This document shows, in pieces, positions 36,024-45,384 of a stretch of 64,000 bases of DNA. Location of the stretch: positions 62,001 to 126,000 of the forward strand of contig NZ_WMID02000010.1 in assembly GCF_009711165.2 (NCBI RefSeq), written 5' to 3'. Below the pieces are notes generated by a model. The model was given only the letters and a program-made list of their open reading frames with translations. It was not told the origin of the DNA and searched no databases. Source of the DNA: Flavobacterium sp. MC2016-06 (lineage in GTDB: Bacteria; Bacteroidota; Bacteroidia; Flavobacteriales; Flavobacteriaceae). Position numbers and translations under genes: made by a program. Numbering within the stretch: the stretch's first letter is position 1; every line of letters begins with the position of its first letter.

Positions 36024-36301
36024 AATGAGTTTGGTTTTGTGGTTTTGAGGTTTTGCGTAAAAGCCACAATTATAAGCTAAATTTATATATATTCCATATA
36101 AATTAGACCAAAAGCATCTTTCTGCCGTGTGTTTGCAGGATTTTATTGTGATTTGTTGTTTTTAATAAAATAATACCTATAAATAAAAGCTGGAATTTAC
36201 ATACGCCAAACCCGTAAAGTTTATTGCTTTTACTTCTCTAAAAATTGTACTTTTCGTGGACCAAATAAATATCTTAAACCAAGAATAAAGGGTATCTGCG
36301 A

Positions 36302-36853
36302 ATGAAATATCAAAATGAATTAGTTGACTTAATAGAACATGATCCATTAATTATGGAAACTCTAAGTGTTGTTAGAAGTTTAAACCTAAATGACTGCTGG
36401 ATTGGTGCTGGATTTATACGAAATAAGGTTTGGGATATTTTACATGATCAAAAAACTACAGATTTTAACGATATTGATGTAGTGTTTTTTGATGATACTA
36501 CTATTTCAGTGCATTTAGAAAATGAAATAGAACAGCAGCTTACTGCAATAAGTCCGAAAATGAAATGGTCTGTAAAAAATCAGGCAAGAATGTATATTCG
36601 CAATAATCATTTGAAATATAACGATACTGAAAATGCGATTTCGTATTGGCCTGAAACGGCAACGGCAGTTGCTGCAAGATTAAGTAAAGATGATAAAGTC
36701 GAAGTTTTAGCTCCTTATGGTTTAAATGATTTATTTAATTTAATCATTAGACCTACACCAAATACTAGTCTAATTGTTTTTCAGGAAAGAATGAGTGAAA
36801 AACAGTGGAAAAAGCAATGGGGAAATTTGAAATTGATTGATGCTTTTGTATAG
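36302..36853 (+). CDS. nucleotidyltransferase-like protein (DUF925 family)
   Basis: A 183-residue cytoplasmic protein. WIGAGFIRNKVWDIL and FNDIDVVFFDD match the pattern of the DUF925 nucleotidyltransferase-like family (a G-x-G loop followed by a D-x-D metal pair). Later motifs YWPETATAVAARL and PYGLNDLFNLIIRPTP are also typical of that family. It stands alone between AT-rich gaps. The substrate is not known for this family, and the gene may only be tolerated here by chance. No link to the glycan genes is visible. Confidence 0.8.
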   Translation: MKYQNELVDLIEHDPLIMETLSVVRSLNLNDCWIGAGFIRNKVWDILHDQKTTDFNDIDVVFFDDTTISVHLENEIEQQLTAISPKMKWSVKNQARMYIRNNHLKYNDTENAISYWPETATAVAARLSKDDKVEVLAPYGLNDLFNLIIRPTPNTSLIVFQERMSEKQWKKQWGNLKLIDAFV

Positions 36854-36910
36854 AATTAAAATTGCCAAAACTTTTAACCTTGGGAAACGGATGTCGGTAT
36901 CTATTGTGTT

Positions 36911-36930
36911 CCAATGGTTGAAACCATTGG
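36911..36930. repeat. short hairpin CCAATGGTT...AACCATTGG
   Basis: A perfect 9-bp stem with a two-base loop, 58 bases after the nucleotidyltransferase stop. It looks like a dispersed Flavobacterium hairpin rather than a proper terminator, since no T run follows. Confidence 0.6.
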
Positions 36931-37038
36931 CTATGTTTATATTAATTTGTGTATCTATTTTTGTGTTTTTTAGCAGAAAATAGCTTCTGGAAATTAATGT
37001 CTAAATATCATAAAAACAAAAAGTTATACTGAAACAAA

Positions 37039-37121
37039 TAGCCCTAGCCCTGATAGAAGTGGCATCCTTTTTCTGGCTCCTTTAGCCGGAAAAAGATAGA
37101 GCGGATAGCAGGAAACAGCTT
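37039..37121. repeat. structured repeat element (possible non-coding RNA)
   Basis: A stretch starting TAGCCCTAGCCCTGATAGAA and ending AGCGGATAGCAGGAAACAGC. Its core (37067-37078 with 37084-37095) forms a 12-bp stem with one G-T pair. I recall this motif as recurrent in Flavobacterium genomes. A related fragment (AGCAGAAAATAGCTTCTGG) lies just upstream at 36972, and a 51-base imperfect duplication joins the two. No coding potential is seen. Confidence 0.55.
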
Positions 37122-37155
37122 CTAAAAATTAAAACCCAAAATATCTTAAAAATAA

Positions 37156-37183
37156 AAAAAGAGGATCGCTAAATCCTCTTTTT
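37156..37183 (-). terminator. intrinsic terminator of the lutABC-like operon
   Basis: AAAAAGAGGAT and ATCCTCTTTTT make a perfect 11-bp stem with a 6-base loop, 19 bases after the LutC stop. It contains A/T tracts on both sides and can work in either direction. Confidence 0.85.
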
Positions 37184-37202
37184 AAATATTGTTGATTTTA
37201 TT

Positions 37203-37790
37203 TTAATCCATTAAAAAAACAACCAAACCTCTTGCGCCATGTGCTCCAAGAACCAAAGACTGTTCAATATCGGCAGTTTTTGAAGGTCCTGCAATGAAAG
37301 TTCCGAAACCATATTCTTGATTTCCGATTTTATCGTACGCTTGCTGCATCGTTGGGAGAATAGTCTTTTTTTCTACTATAATAGCCAAATATTGTGCGAT
37401 GAAAGGTGAAACTCTTTGCCCTAATACATCATCTGTTACCCAAAGTGCGCTGTTTTCTGAAACACCAAAATGGGCCTTTATAATGGTTAATTCCACATTT
37501 TGAAGCGAATGTGGATCATCATTATTCCAATCTAAACTTGCGATTTCAGCAAACTCAGGAAGTGTTGTTATTATACGTTTTTCAACATCGTAATTTTCTT
37601 TTATAAAATTGATCACTGCATTGTAATCTGGAACTTCTACAAAATCTCCTCCAATATTTTTTAATACGGTTTTATAAGTTTCAAGCACGTCAAATTGTTC
37701 TGAACCTAAAACACCTAAATTAGGAAGTTCGGTAATTGAACTGGGCTGATTTTGTTTTATTTTTTTTAATATCTCGGCTTTACTACTCAT
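37203..37790 (-). CDS. lutC: LUD-domain lactate utilisation protein C
   Basis: A 195-residue LUD-domain (YkgG/LutC) protein. Core motifs are VELTIIKAHFGVSENSALWVTD and GFGTFIAGPSKTADIEQSLVLGAHGARGLVVFLM, where IAGPSxTADIE is the family hallmark. LutC works with LutA and LutB in the membrane-associated oxidation of L-lactate to pyruvate. It overlaps lutB by eight bases and ends the operon. In this window it follows the rhamnose genes, whose dehydrogenase would produce L-lactate. Confidence 0.9.
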   Translation of the reverse strand: MSSKAEILKKIKQNQPSSITELPNLGVLGSEQFDVLETYKTVLKNIGGDFVEVPDYNAVINFIKENYDVEKRIITTLPEFAEIASLDWNNDDPHSLQNVELTIIKAHFGVSENSALWVTDDVLGQRVSPFIAQYLAIIVEKKTILPTMQQAYDKIGNQEYGFGTFIAGPSKTADIEQSLVLGAHGARGLVVFLMD

Positions 37791-39183
37791 TGTCTTTTAC
37801 TTTTGCTTCTCTCGAATTTTTCTTGTACCATTCTCTAAAAGATTCTTCTGGAACTTCGGGCATTTCGCGCTGATCGTACCATTTATTCATCTTATTATTG
37901 ACCATTGCCGGAATGTTTTTCATTACAAATCTGCCTGATTTTCCTGCAATATTAAAAATAGTAGGATTGGCTAAAACGGTCGCCATTGTTTTCATTGCAA
38001 CGGTTTTGGCTTTTGGCGTATATCCTTCTTTCACCAAAACCTGACGCCATTTGTACAACTGATCGTGAATGTCAATTTTTACGGGACAAACGTTGGTACA
38101 AGAACCGCAGAGCGTGCTTGCAAACGGAAGATCGGCATTTTTGCTCATGTCTAGATTTGGTGCTAAAATAGAACCAATCGGGCCTGCAACAGCATTATGA
38201 TAACTGTGTCCGCCACTTCGTCTGTATACAGGACACGTATTCATACACGCACCGCAGCGAATGCATTTTAATGAATTTCTAAAATCTTCTCTTCCTAATT
38301 GTGTGCTTCTGCCGTTATCGACAATTACGATATGTATTTCTTTTCCGTCTCTTGGTTTCTTAAAATGACTCGAAAAGGTAGTAATTGGCTGTCCGGTTGC
38401 GCTTCTTGCTAATAATCTAAGGAAAACGCCTAAATGTTTGCGCTGCGGAATCAATTTTTCAAATCCCATACAGGCAATGTGAACATCGGCTAAATGTGCC
38501 CCCATGTCTGCATTTCCTTCATTGGTACACACTACAAACTCGCCAGTTTCTGCAATAGCAAAATTCACTCCGGTTAAAGCTGCTTTTCGGGTTAAAAAAG
38601 TATTTCTTAAACTCTGACGTGCTGATTCTGTTAAATACTGCGGATTAAAGTTTCCTTTTTCTGTACCTAAATGTTCGTGAAAAGTTTCACTTACATCTTC
38701 TTTTTTAAGGTGAATGGCGGGTAAAACAATATGACTTGGCGGTTCTTTACGGAGCTGTACAATATATTCTCCTAAATCAGAATCGATTACTTCTATGCCA
38801 TTGTCTGCCAGATAATCATTTAGATGACATTCTTCTGTAAGCATTGATTTTGATTTAACCATCTGCTTAACTTCATGTTTTACCAAGATCGAATGTACGA
38901 TTTCGTTATGTTCTTTTGCATCGGCTGCCCAATGCACAATGATGCCATTTTTTTGCGCATTCTCTTCAAATTCAACTAAATAATCATGAATATTAGAGAG
39001 TACATTATTTTTGATTTTTGAAGCTGTTTCTCGCAGCAATTCCCAATCTTTAATTTGATTGGCCGCTTTATCTCGTTTCTCACGAACAAACCAAAGTGTT
39101 TCATCATGCCAGTTGACACGCTCTACGTCTTTGTTAAATTTTGTTGCAGCTTCGCTATGTGGTATTACTTTTTCTGAAGACAT
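37783..39183 (-). CDS. lutB: LutB-type iron-sulfur L-lactate oxidation protein
   Basis: A 466-residue protein: an N-terminal LUD domain (GVNFAIAETGEFVVCTNEGNAD) and two 4Fe-4S binding sites, CIRCGACMNTCPVYRR at about residues 308-323 and CGSCTNVCPVKID near 358, then a basic tail. It is the electron-transfer subunit of the LutABC complex that oxidises L-lactate in place of a flavin lactate dehydrogenase. Eight bases overlap lutC. The gap to lutA upstream is 235 bases, so a separate promoter there is possible. Confidence 0.92.
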   Translation of the reverse strand: MSSEKVIPHSEAATKFNKDVERVNWHDETLWFVREKRDKAANQIKDWELLRETASKIKNNVLSNIHDYLVEFEENAQKNGIIVHWAADAKEHNEIVHSILVKHEVKQMVKSKSMLTEECHLNDYLADNGIEVIDSDLGEYIVQLRKEPPSHIVLPAIHLKKEDVSETFHEHLGTEKGNFNPQYLTESARQSLRNTFLTRKAALTGVNFAIAETGEFVVCTNEGNADMGAHLADVHIACMGFEKLIPQRKHLGVFLRLLARSATGQPITTFSSHFKKPRDGKEIHIVIVDNGRSTQLGREDFRNSLKCIRCGACMNTCPVYRRSGGHSYHNAVAGPIGSILAPNLDMSKNADLPFASTLCGSCTNVCPVKIDIHDQLYKWRQVLVKEGYTPKAKTVAMKTMATVLANPTIFNIAGKSGRFVMKNIPAMVNNKMNKWYDQREMPEVPEESFREWYKKNSREAKVKDNE

Positions 39184-39205
39184 CTTTTGTGTTTTCTTTT
39201 TTTAC

Positions 39206-39359
39206 CATTAAGATATTAAGTTAATTAAGCTAAAATAATTACTATACGCAGTAGTAAAAGAAAATTAAGCTTCATTTTACATTATATCAAAATAAATTTA
39301 TTTTTTATCGCTAAAATATAAAACATAAAGTTTGGCTTAAATCACTTAATATCTTAATG
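39206..39359. repeat. inverted repeat between lutA and lutB
   Basis: CATTAAGATATTAAGT at 39206-39221 and ACTTAATATCTTAATG at 39344-39359 are perfect 16-bp reverse complements. Both are followed on their own sides by AATTAAGCTTCATTT-like direct repeats. The rest of the 235-bp gap is AT-rich. Confidence 0.65.
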
Positions 39360-39418
39360 CTAAAATAATTAAGCTTCATTTAAAAAATACTTTATATTTT
39401 AATTCTGATGCAATTTAT

Positions 39419-40159
39419 TTAATTTTCTAGTGAATTTAATATTTCGGCTATGTGAATGGTTTTAATGCTGCTTTTCTGCCTTTTTAAAATTCCTTCTAAA
39501 TGCATTAAGCAAGACATATCACCGCCTGTTATATAATCAACTTGATGATCTGCGTGGTCTTTTATTCGGTCTTGTCCCATTTTTACAGAAACTGCTTCTT
39601 CGGTCACACAAAATGTACCTCCAAAACCGCAGCATTCGTCTTTTCTTGATAAAGAAACCAAGTCAAGTCCTTTTATATTGTGCAGTAATTGTTCTGGTTT
39701 TGAGAAAAATGGTGCGTTTAATTCTGTCATCTGCGAAAGCTTTAATCCGCGTTGACCGTGACAGCTTTGATGCATTCCTACCCTAAATGGGAAGTTTCCA
39801 TCGATGTGGTCTACTTTAAGAATATCGGTAATAAATTCAGTCAATTCGAAAACTTTCTTTCTCATTTCGGCTGCTTTTTCTTCTTGTTTTTCGTCATGTA
39901 AATGTTCTTTTACATGCAGAACACAACTTCCAGATGGGCAGACGATATAATCGAATCCAGAAAAATTGGCTATAAAATTGGCATCACAGCCTTTTGTTAG
40001 ATGTTGATAGCCGCTATTAGCCATTGGCTGTCCGCAGCAAGTTTGTCCCATTGGGAAATGAACTTCACAACCTAATTTCTGTAAAAGTTCATAGGTTGCG
40101 ATACCTACTTTTGGGTAAAATTGGTCGACATAACAAGGTATAAAAAGTCCAATTTTCAT
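39419..40159 (-). CDS. lutA: LutA-type cysteine-rich iron-sulfur protein
   Basis: A 246-residue protein with two CCG domains: TCCGQPMAN near residue 39 and ECCGFGGTFCV near 174, which hold an iron-sulfur cluster in heterodisulfide-reductase-like and glycolate-oxidase-like subunits. The N-terminal GLFIPCYVDQFYP is a family landmark. With LutB and LutC it forms the L-lactate oxidation complex. It lies 91 bases after the rhamnulokinase gene, which supports use of lactate made from rhamnose. Confidence 0.92.
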   Translation of the reverse strand: MKIGLFIPCYVDQFYPKVGIATYELLQKLGCEVHFPMGQTCCGQPMANSGYQHLTKGCDANFIANFSGFDYIVCPSGSCVLHVKEHLHDEKQEEKAAEMRKKVFELTEFITDILKVDHIDGNFPFRVGMHQSCHGQRGLKLSQMTELNAPFFSKPEQLLHNIKGLDLVSLSRKDECCGFGGTFCVTEEAVSVKMGQDRIKDHADHQVDYITGGDMSCLMHLEGILKRQKSSIKTIHIAEILNSLEN

Positions 40160-40250
40160 ATTGTGGTAATTAATGTTTTCATTAGTCTAGTGTAATTGGC
40201 GTATAATAAATGGTTCTCCCGCAAATTTACAACAATGCATCTTGATTATT

Positions 40251-41612
40251 CTAATGTTTATAAAATTTCAAATCAATTAAATCGTTCTGAATTGGTTTTG
40301 GGTTCCAATTTTCGTGAATTGCCAGCGCTGCGCCCAAAGCACTTGCCTGCGCCATAGAAGCGGCGTAAACTTCGATATCTGGAAAAGCTTCTGCTAACAA
40401 ATTCATAAAAATCGAGTTTTTACTGAATCCTCCGTCTACAAAAATTTTCTTAACTGGGCTGTTGTGTATGACTAAATTGGTCGAAAAAACCTGCTGTTCT
40501 ACCAAATCGAGCATTAATTGATGATAAGCGGTTTCGTAATTTTTATAATGAGAAAGGTCTCTTTTTTGAAATGGACATTCTTTTAGAATATCAAAATCGT
40601 ATTTCTTTGGATACACAATTGTAAAGTTTAAAGCACGTAAAGTAGAAACTATTTTTTTGTCAAAATAAATGTCTTTATACGCATCTACGGCAACTTTAAA
40701 ATGTGCTGCTAATCTTTTTGTCTGTACTTCATGTTCGTTTCCAGAGAATAAACGAGCTGCTTTTACAGGCTTTTCTGTGTATTGCATGTAACACAAACAA
40801 TCGTGCTGCAATTCCTCAAAAGTAAGTTGTTTATTATTGAACGGATTTAGAGAAATACTCCAAGTTCCGGTTGACAATAAAACAAATGGTTCTGTAAAAT
40901 TTATGGTATAAGGAATAATGGCCGATGAGCTATCGTGAAGTCCAACTCCTATTGCTAATCCGTCGTTGTTTTTAATAACGTCTTTTCCGTAATGAAGCGG
41001 CGGAATTTTTTTGGCTATTTTTTCTTCTTTGAGCCATTTGTGATACTTCATTTTTTTGAAGTTCCAAAGATTGGTATGGCAACCAATACTTGTAATATCG
41101 GCGTAAGCTTCATTGGTTAAAAGAAAACTTAAAAATTGCGGTAAGTGCAGACAGTATTTTACTTGGCTGAATAATTCTGGTTTTTCTTCTTTTAGTCTGT
41201 AAACCTGCATGCCAGAATTTAGACTTCCTAAAACTGGAGAAGCGGTTTTTACTGCAAAAACTTCTTTTCCTTTGTATTTTAAATAAAAATCATTTTTTAA
41301 ATCCTCTGGATAATCTTTTAAATAATTATACAGAGGAGTTAATATTTTTCCTTCTTCGTCTATGTATACAAAACTAGCGCCGTAAGTGCTAAAATTGATG
41401 GCTTTTAGAACATAATCATTGAGGTTTTTTATTTCTGATAAGCGATCGAGTATCCAGTTTTTGAGTACTTCGATATCTTCACACGGAAAACCATCTTCGT
41501 CTACGGTTTCATCAAGATTTACTGATTTCTCCCAAACAATTTTATAATTTTCATTAAATAAAAATACCTTTTTGTTTGTTTTACCAATATCAAAAATTGC
41601 AACTACATTCAT
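40251..41612 (-). CDS. rhaK: rhamnulokinase (FGGY family)
   Basis: A 453-residue ATP-dependent carbohydrate kinase. The N-terminal VAIFDIGKTNKKVFLF is the phosphate-binding loop; LLSTGTWSISLNPF and FVDGGFSKNSIFMNLLAEAF are the adenosine and second phosphate motifs. Rhamnulokinases phosphorylate L-rhamnulose at C1. The neighbours (isomerase, permease, aldolase/dehydrogenase) fix the substrate. An AT-rich inverted repeat (41638-41738) separates it from the isomerase gene. Confidence 0.9.
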   Translation of the reverse strand: MNVVAIFDIGKTNKKVFLFNENYKIVWEKSVNLDETVDEDGFPCEDIEVLKNWILDRLSEIKNLNDYVLKAINFSTYGASFVYIDEEGKILTPLYNYLKDYPEDLKNDFYLKYKGKEVFAVKTASPVLGSLNSGMQVYRLKEEKPELFSQVKYCLHLPQFLSFLLTNEAYADITSIGCHTNLWNFKKMKYHKWLKEEKIAKKIPPLHYGKDVIKNNDGLAIGVGLHDSSSAIIPYTINFTEPFVLLSTGTWSISLNPFNNKQLTFEELQHDCLCYMQYTEKPVKAARLFSGNEHEVQTKRLAAHFKVAVDAYKDIYFDKKIVSTLRALNFTIVYPKKYDFDILKECPFQKRDLSHYKNYETAYHQLMLDLVEQQVFSTNLVIHNSPVKKIFVDGGFSKNSIFMNLLAEAFPDIEVYAASMAQASALGAALAIHENWNPKPIQNDLIDLKFYKH

Positions 41613-41637
41613 TGGTTAATTATAAATTATGAGTTAT

Positions 41638-41738
41638 AAGTTATGAATTATGAATTATGATTTTAGTGTTATATATTGGTCTTTGTTTTACATCAACCAA
41701 CTAATAACTTATAACTCATAATTCATAATTCATAACTT
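41638..41738. repeat. AT-rich inverted repeat between rhaK and rhaI
   Basis: Arms 41638-41660 and 41716-41738 are perfect 23-bp reverse complements of the ATGAATTATGAATT type. A related run (AACTTATAACTCATAACT) occurs at 21789-21807. It lies inside what is probably one operon and may separate messenger stability of the two genes. Confidence 0.75.
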
Positions 41739-41742
41739 AAAA

Positions 41743-43017
41743 TTACAAGCCTGTAGCCATCGTTTTTAATCCTCTTTCGCCCACTAGATTTTTTCTTACG
41801 CTAAGCGAACGATATAATTCTACTGGATTTATTGCTGCTCCAGAACGTAAACGAGCTTCGGCAACTAAGGCGCGAACATCTGTACGGAAAGCATTTTGCA
41901 GAATTTCCTGTGCTTTTACAACATCATTTTCTTCTTGTGCTTTTTCTAATGCTTTTCTATCTACAGAAAGTGCTTGAGCATAAGCAATCATAATCGCTTC
42001 TACAGATTGTAATAAATCTTCTAATGGGTCTTTGATGTTATGAGAAGCATCAATCATCCAGCCTAAATCTTTGGCGTGATTCATTCCTCTAGCGTCCATT
42101 CCATCTACTAATTCATTAAAAATCAAGAACAATTGATAGGGTTTTAATGCTCCAGCAGTTAAATCATCGTCTCCATATTTTGAATCATTAAAATGGAAAC
42201 CTCCTAACTTACCTTCCATCAATAATAAAGAAACAATCTGCTCAATATTAGCATTTGGTAAATGGTGTCCTAAATCGACTAGAGTCTGCGCTTTATCGCC
42301 TAACTTTTTCACGTATGAATATGATTGCCCCCAATCAGCCACAGTCGTCGAATAAAAGTTAGGCTCAGCACATTTATATTCTAAAAATAATTTCCAGTTA
42401 GAAGGCAATGCATCGTAGATTTCTTCTAAACTTTCTAATGTATTTTGGTAAGCGCGACGGAAATTTAACTGTCCAGGAAAGTTTGATCCATCTGCCAGCC
42501 AAATCGTTAAAGATTCAGAACCTAATTCAATTCCGTGCTTAATAACTTCAATATTGTGTGCAATTGCTTGTTTGCGAACTGCTTTATTAACGTTTTGCAA
42601 CGAACCGTATCTGTAAGAATGCTCAGAATTTGCCTGATCTTGAAACGTGTTCGAGTTCATGGCATCAAACTTTAAATTGTGCTGTCCAGCAAGCGTTTTA
42701 ATTGCCTTATAGTCTGTTGGAATATCCCACGGAATATGAAGCGAAATTGCGCCAGAAGCATTGTTTAAAGCATGAAGCAATCCTACATCTTCAATTTTTT
42801 CTTCTAATGAACGAGGTTCACCGCCACCCGGAAAACGTCCGAATCTAGTTCCTCCTGTTCCCAATGCCCAAGATGGAATTGCGATTTGAAAATCGATTAG
42901 TTTTTTAATAATCGATTCTGTTTCATCTATTTCAGAAGCTGTATAAATTAATTTATTGGTATGTTTTTGTAGTAGTTCCTCGTTATGAGATTCTATAGTG
43001 TTTGGTGTAATTAACAT
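41743..43017 (-). CDS. rhaI: L-rhamnose isomerase (RhaI type)
   Basis: A 424-residue xylose-isomerase-like TIM barrel. The start ITPNTIESHNEELLQKH and WALGTGGTRFGRFPGGGEPRSLEEKIED are features of the RhaI isomerase group (as in Pseudomonas stutzeri), distinct from E. coli RhaA. Metal ligands are in FLEYKCAEPNFY, VDLGHHLPNANIEQ and GGFHFNDSKYGDDD. It converts L-rhamnose to L-rhamnulose. It lies between the kinase and the aldolase genes; a terminator-like hairpin precedes it (43140-43169). Confidence 0.92.
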   Translation of the reverse strand: MLITPNTIESHNEELLQKHTNKLIYTASEIDETESIIKKLIDFQIAIPSWALGTGGTRFGRFPGGGEPRSLEEKIEDVGLLHALNNASGAISLHIPWDIPTDYKAIKTLAGQHNLKFDAMNSNTFQDQANSEHSYRYGSLQNVNKAVRKQAIAHNIEVIKHGIELGSESLTIWLADGSNFPGQLNFRRAYQNTLESLEEIYDALPSNWKLFLEYKCAEPNFYSTTVADWGQSYSYVKKLGDKAQTLVDLGHHLPNANIEQIVSLLLMEGKLGGFHFNDSKYGDDDLTAGALKPYQLFLIFNELVDGMDARGMNHAKDLGWMIDASHNIKDPLEDLLQSVEAIMIAYAQALSVDRKALEKAQEENDVVKAQEILQNAFRTDVRALVAEARLRSGAAINPVELYRSLSVRKNLVGERGLKTMATGL

Positions 43018-43139
43018 GTGGTATTATATTTTAATAGAGCTTACAATATATAAATTTATATAAATCGAACTCAAAATTTAACTTTACTATTTTTATACTT
43101 TATTGTTGTTTTAAGCGGCATTACTGTAGGCTAAAAAAA

Positions 43140-43169
43140 TCTAACGTCCGAATAATATCGAACGCTAGA
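43140..43169 (-). terminator. terminator-like hairpin between the aldolase and isomerase genes
   Basis: Read on the minus strand, a 12-bp stem with two G-U pairs, a 6-base loop and a following run of seven T. On the plus strand the same bases would leave A-C mismatches, so only the minus-strand RNA folds well. It is probably a partial terminator that makes the downstream isomerase and kinase less abundant. Confidence 0.75.
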
Positions 43170-43217
43170 CCACAAAAAACCACTTTTGCTTAAACAAACT
43201 TATAAAACCTAAACAAT

Positions 43218-45359
43218 TTATCTGTAAAAGCCCATCGCTACGCCGCCGTCTACGTTTAAGGCATTTCCTGTTGATTTATTTAATAAACCACCAACAAAAG
43301 AGAAACAAGCATTTGCAATATCGTCGGGCAATATAATTTCATTCAATAACGTACGCTTAGCATAATAAGCCGGTAATTCTTCTACCGTAATACCATATGC
43401 TTTTGCACGACCATCTGCCCATCCGCCAGACCAAATATTTGAATCTGAGATTACGGCATCTGGATTTACTGTGTTTACACGAATTTTATCTGCTCCCAAT
43501 TCGGCAGCCATTAAACGTGTTAAATGTGCCTGCGCCGCTTTTGCCGATCCGTAACCAGGATTATTTGGTCCTGCTACTACAGCATTTTTAGAAACAATAT
43601 TTACGATGTCTCCACCAAAACCTTGTTTACGCATAACTTCAATTCCAGCTTTAGAAACAATAAATTGTCCTTTAACCAAAATATCATATAATCTATCCCA
43701 CTCTTCAAGTGTATGTTCGGCAATAGATTTAGAAATACTGATTCCTGCATTGTTTACTACAATATCTACACCTCCAAAAGCTAAAGATGTTTCATCTAAT
43801 GCCAGTTCTGTACTTTTTTCGTCAGTAACATTCAATAAAGTACTCGAAACAGTATCTTTTCCAAACAGTTTAGTAAACTCGGCTGTAGCCTGCTCTAAAC
43901 GTTCTGCATTAATATCATTGATCACAATACAAGCTCCTTCTTGTGCAAATTTCTTCGCGATAGCTTTACCAATTCCTCCGGCAGAACCTGTAATTAAAGC
44001 TACTCTGCCAGATAACGCTTTAGGTTTTGGCATACGCTGTAATTTTGCTTCTTCTAATAACCAATATTCGATGTCAAAAGCTTCTTGGTGCGGCAATGAA
44101 GTATATTCTGAAACTGCTTCTGCACCTTTCATTACATTTACTGCATTGATGTAATATTCTGATGCCAGACGAGCCATTGTTTTATCTTTAGCAAACGTAA
44201 ACATACCAACTCCTGGATATAAAATCACAACTGGATTTGGGTCACGCATTGCTGGCGAATTTGATTTTTTACAGGCATTGTAATAGTCTTTGTACATTGC
44301 ACGGTATGCCTCAAAAGCTGGTTTTAGTTTAGCTTTTACAGCATCAACATCTGATAAATCTTCGTTTGGATCTAATGTTAAAACCAAAGGACTAATCTTA
44401 GTTCTTAAAAAGTGATCTGGACAAGAGGTTCCTAATGGAGCTAATTTTGCTAAATCATTAGAATTAATAAATTCCAAAACTCTATTATCATCTGTATAAT
44501 GTCCAATCATCTGACGTTCTGACGAACAGAAACCTCTTAAAATTGGTGCTACTTTTGCTGCTTTTAATTTACGGTCTGTTTCAGGAAGACTTTCCATTTT
44601 CTGACCGCCAAAAACAGCACGTTTTTTTCCGTAGTTATTTTCTAAGTAATCTGCGCATTTCTCGATTACTTCCAGCGTATTTATATAACTTTCAAACGCA
44701 GTATCTCCCCAAGTAAATAAACCATGAGAACCTAACATGATCCCGCGTAGTTTTTTACCTTTCTTTGCAGCTTCTTCTAAACAAGCTCTTAATTGAAGCC
44801 CTAAGTCAAAACCTGGACGCTGCCAGCCTACCCAGCCAATTTCACCGTCAAATAATTCTTCGGTAATTTTAGCTCCATCTTTTGCTGCTGCGATTGCAAT
44901 TGCTGCATCTGGATGTAAGTGATCTATATGTTTAAATGGTAAAAAACCATGTAAAGGCGTATCTATTGATGGCGCTTTTGAAGCTAAGTCGAAAATACAG
45001 TGATTGAATAATTCTACCATTTCGTCTTCAAACTCAATTCCTCTGTAAACATTTTCAAGATTACGAAGTCTGTCTAAATACAGTGCTGCACAACCTGATT
45101 TTGTCAATGTTCCGATATCTCCTCCAGAACCTTTAATCCACATTACCTCAGAGCTTGCTCCTGTTAATGGGTCTTTATCTGTTATTTTTACAGAAGTATT
45201 TCCTCCTCCGTAATTTGTCAATCGCAAATCTGCTCCTAATAGGTTAGAACGATAAATGAAAAGCGCAACTTCATCTCCTGCTAATGCTGCTGCCTTTGCG
45301 TCATCCCACAGGTAGCTTACATGCTTAAAATTCATATTTTTTGTATTTATATTCGACAT
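43218..45359 (-). CDS. bifunctional rhamnulose-1-phosphate aldolase / short-chain dehydrogenase
   Basis: A 713-residue fusion. The N-terminal ~420 residues are a class II aldolase (GGNTSVKITDKD; LGSHGLFTWGD with metal-binding histidines). The C-terminal ~260 residues are an SDR: VALITGSAGGIGKA near 452, NNAGISIS, and the catalytic YGSAKAA near 602. Such RhaD-like/SDR fusions (RhaEW, YuxG) split L-rhamnulose 1-phosphate into DHAP and L-lactaldehyde and oxidise the lactaldehyde to L-lactate. The lutABC genes downstream would use that lactate. It lies 25 bases after the permease gene, in the same operon. Confidence 0.93.
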   Translation of the reverse strand: MSNINTKNMNFKHVSYLWDDAKAAALAGDEVALFIYRSNLLGADLRLTNYGGGNTSVKITDKDPLTGASSEVMWIKGSGGDIGTLTKSGCAALYLDRLRNLENVYRGIEFEDEMVELFNHCIFDLASKAPSIDTPLHGFLPFKHIDHLHPDAAIAIAAAKDGAKITEELFDGEIGWVGWQRPGFDLGLQLRACLEEAAKKGKKLRGIMLGSHGLFTWGDTAFESYINTLEVIEKCADYLENNYGKKRAVFGGQKMESLPETDRKLKAAKVAPILRGFCSSERQMIGHYTDDNRVLEFINSNDLAKLAPLGTSCPDHFLRTKISPLVLTLDPNEDLSDVDAVKAKLKPAFEAYRAMYKDYYNACKKSNSPAMRDPNPVVILYPGVGMFTFAKDKTMARLASEYYINAVNVMKGAEAVSEYTSLPHQEAFDIEYWLLEEAKLQRMPKPKALSGRVALITGSAGGIGKAIAKKFAQEGACIVINDINAERLEQATAEFTKLFGKDTVSSTLLNVTDEKSTELALDETSLAFGGVDIVVNNAGISISKSIAEHTLEEWDRLYDILVKGQFIVSKAGIEVMRKQGFGGDIVNIVSKNAVVAGPNNPGYGSAKAAQAHLTRLMAAELGADKIRVNTVNPDAVISDSNIWSGGWADGRAKAYGITVEELPAYYAKRTLLNEIILPDDIANACFSFVGGLLNKSTGNALNVDGGVAMGFYR

Positions 45360-45384
45360 ATCTCTGTTATGTATTTTTATGTTT

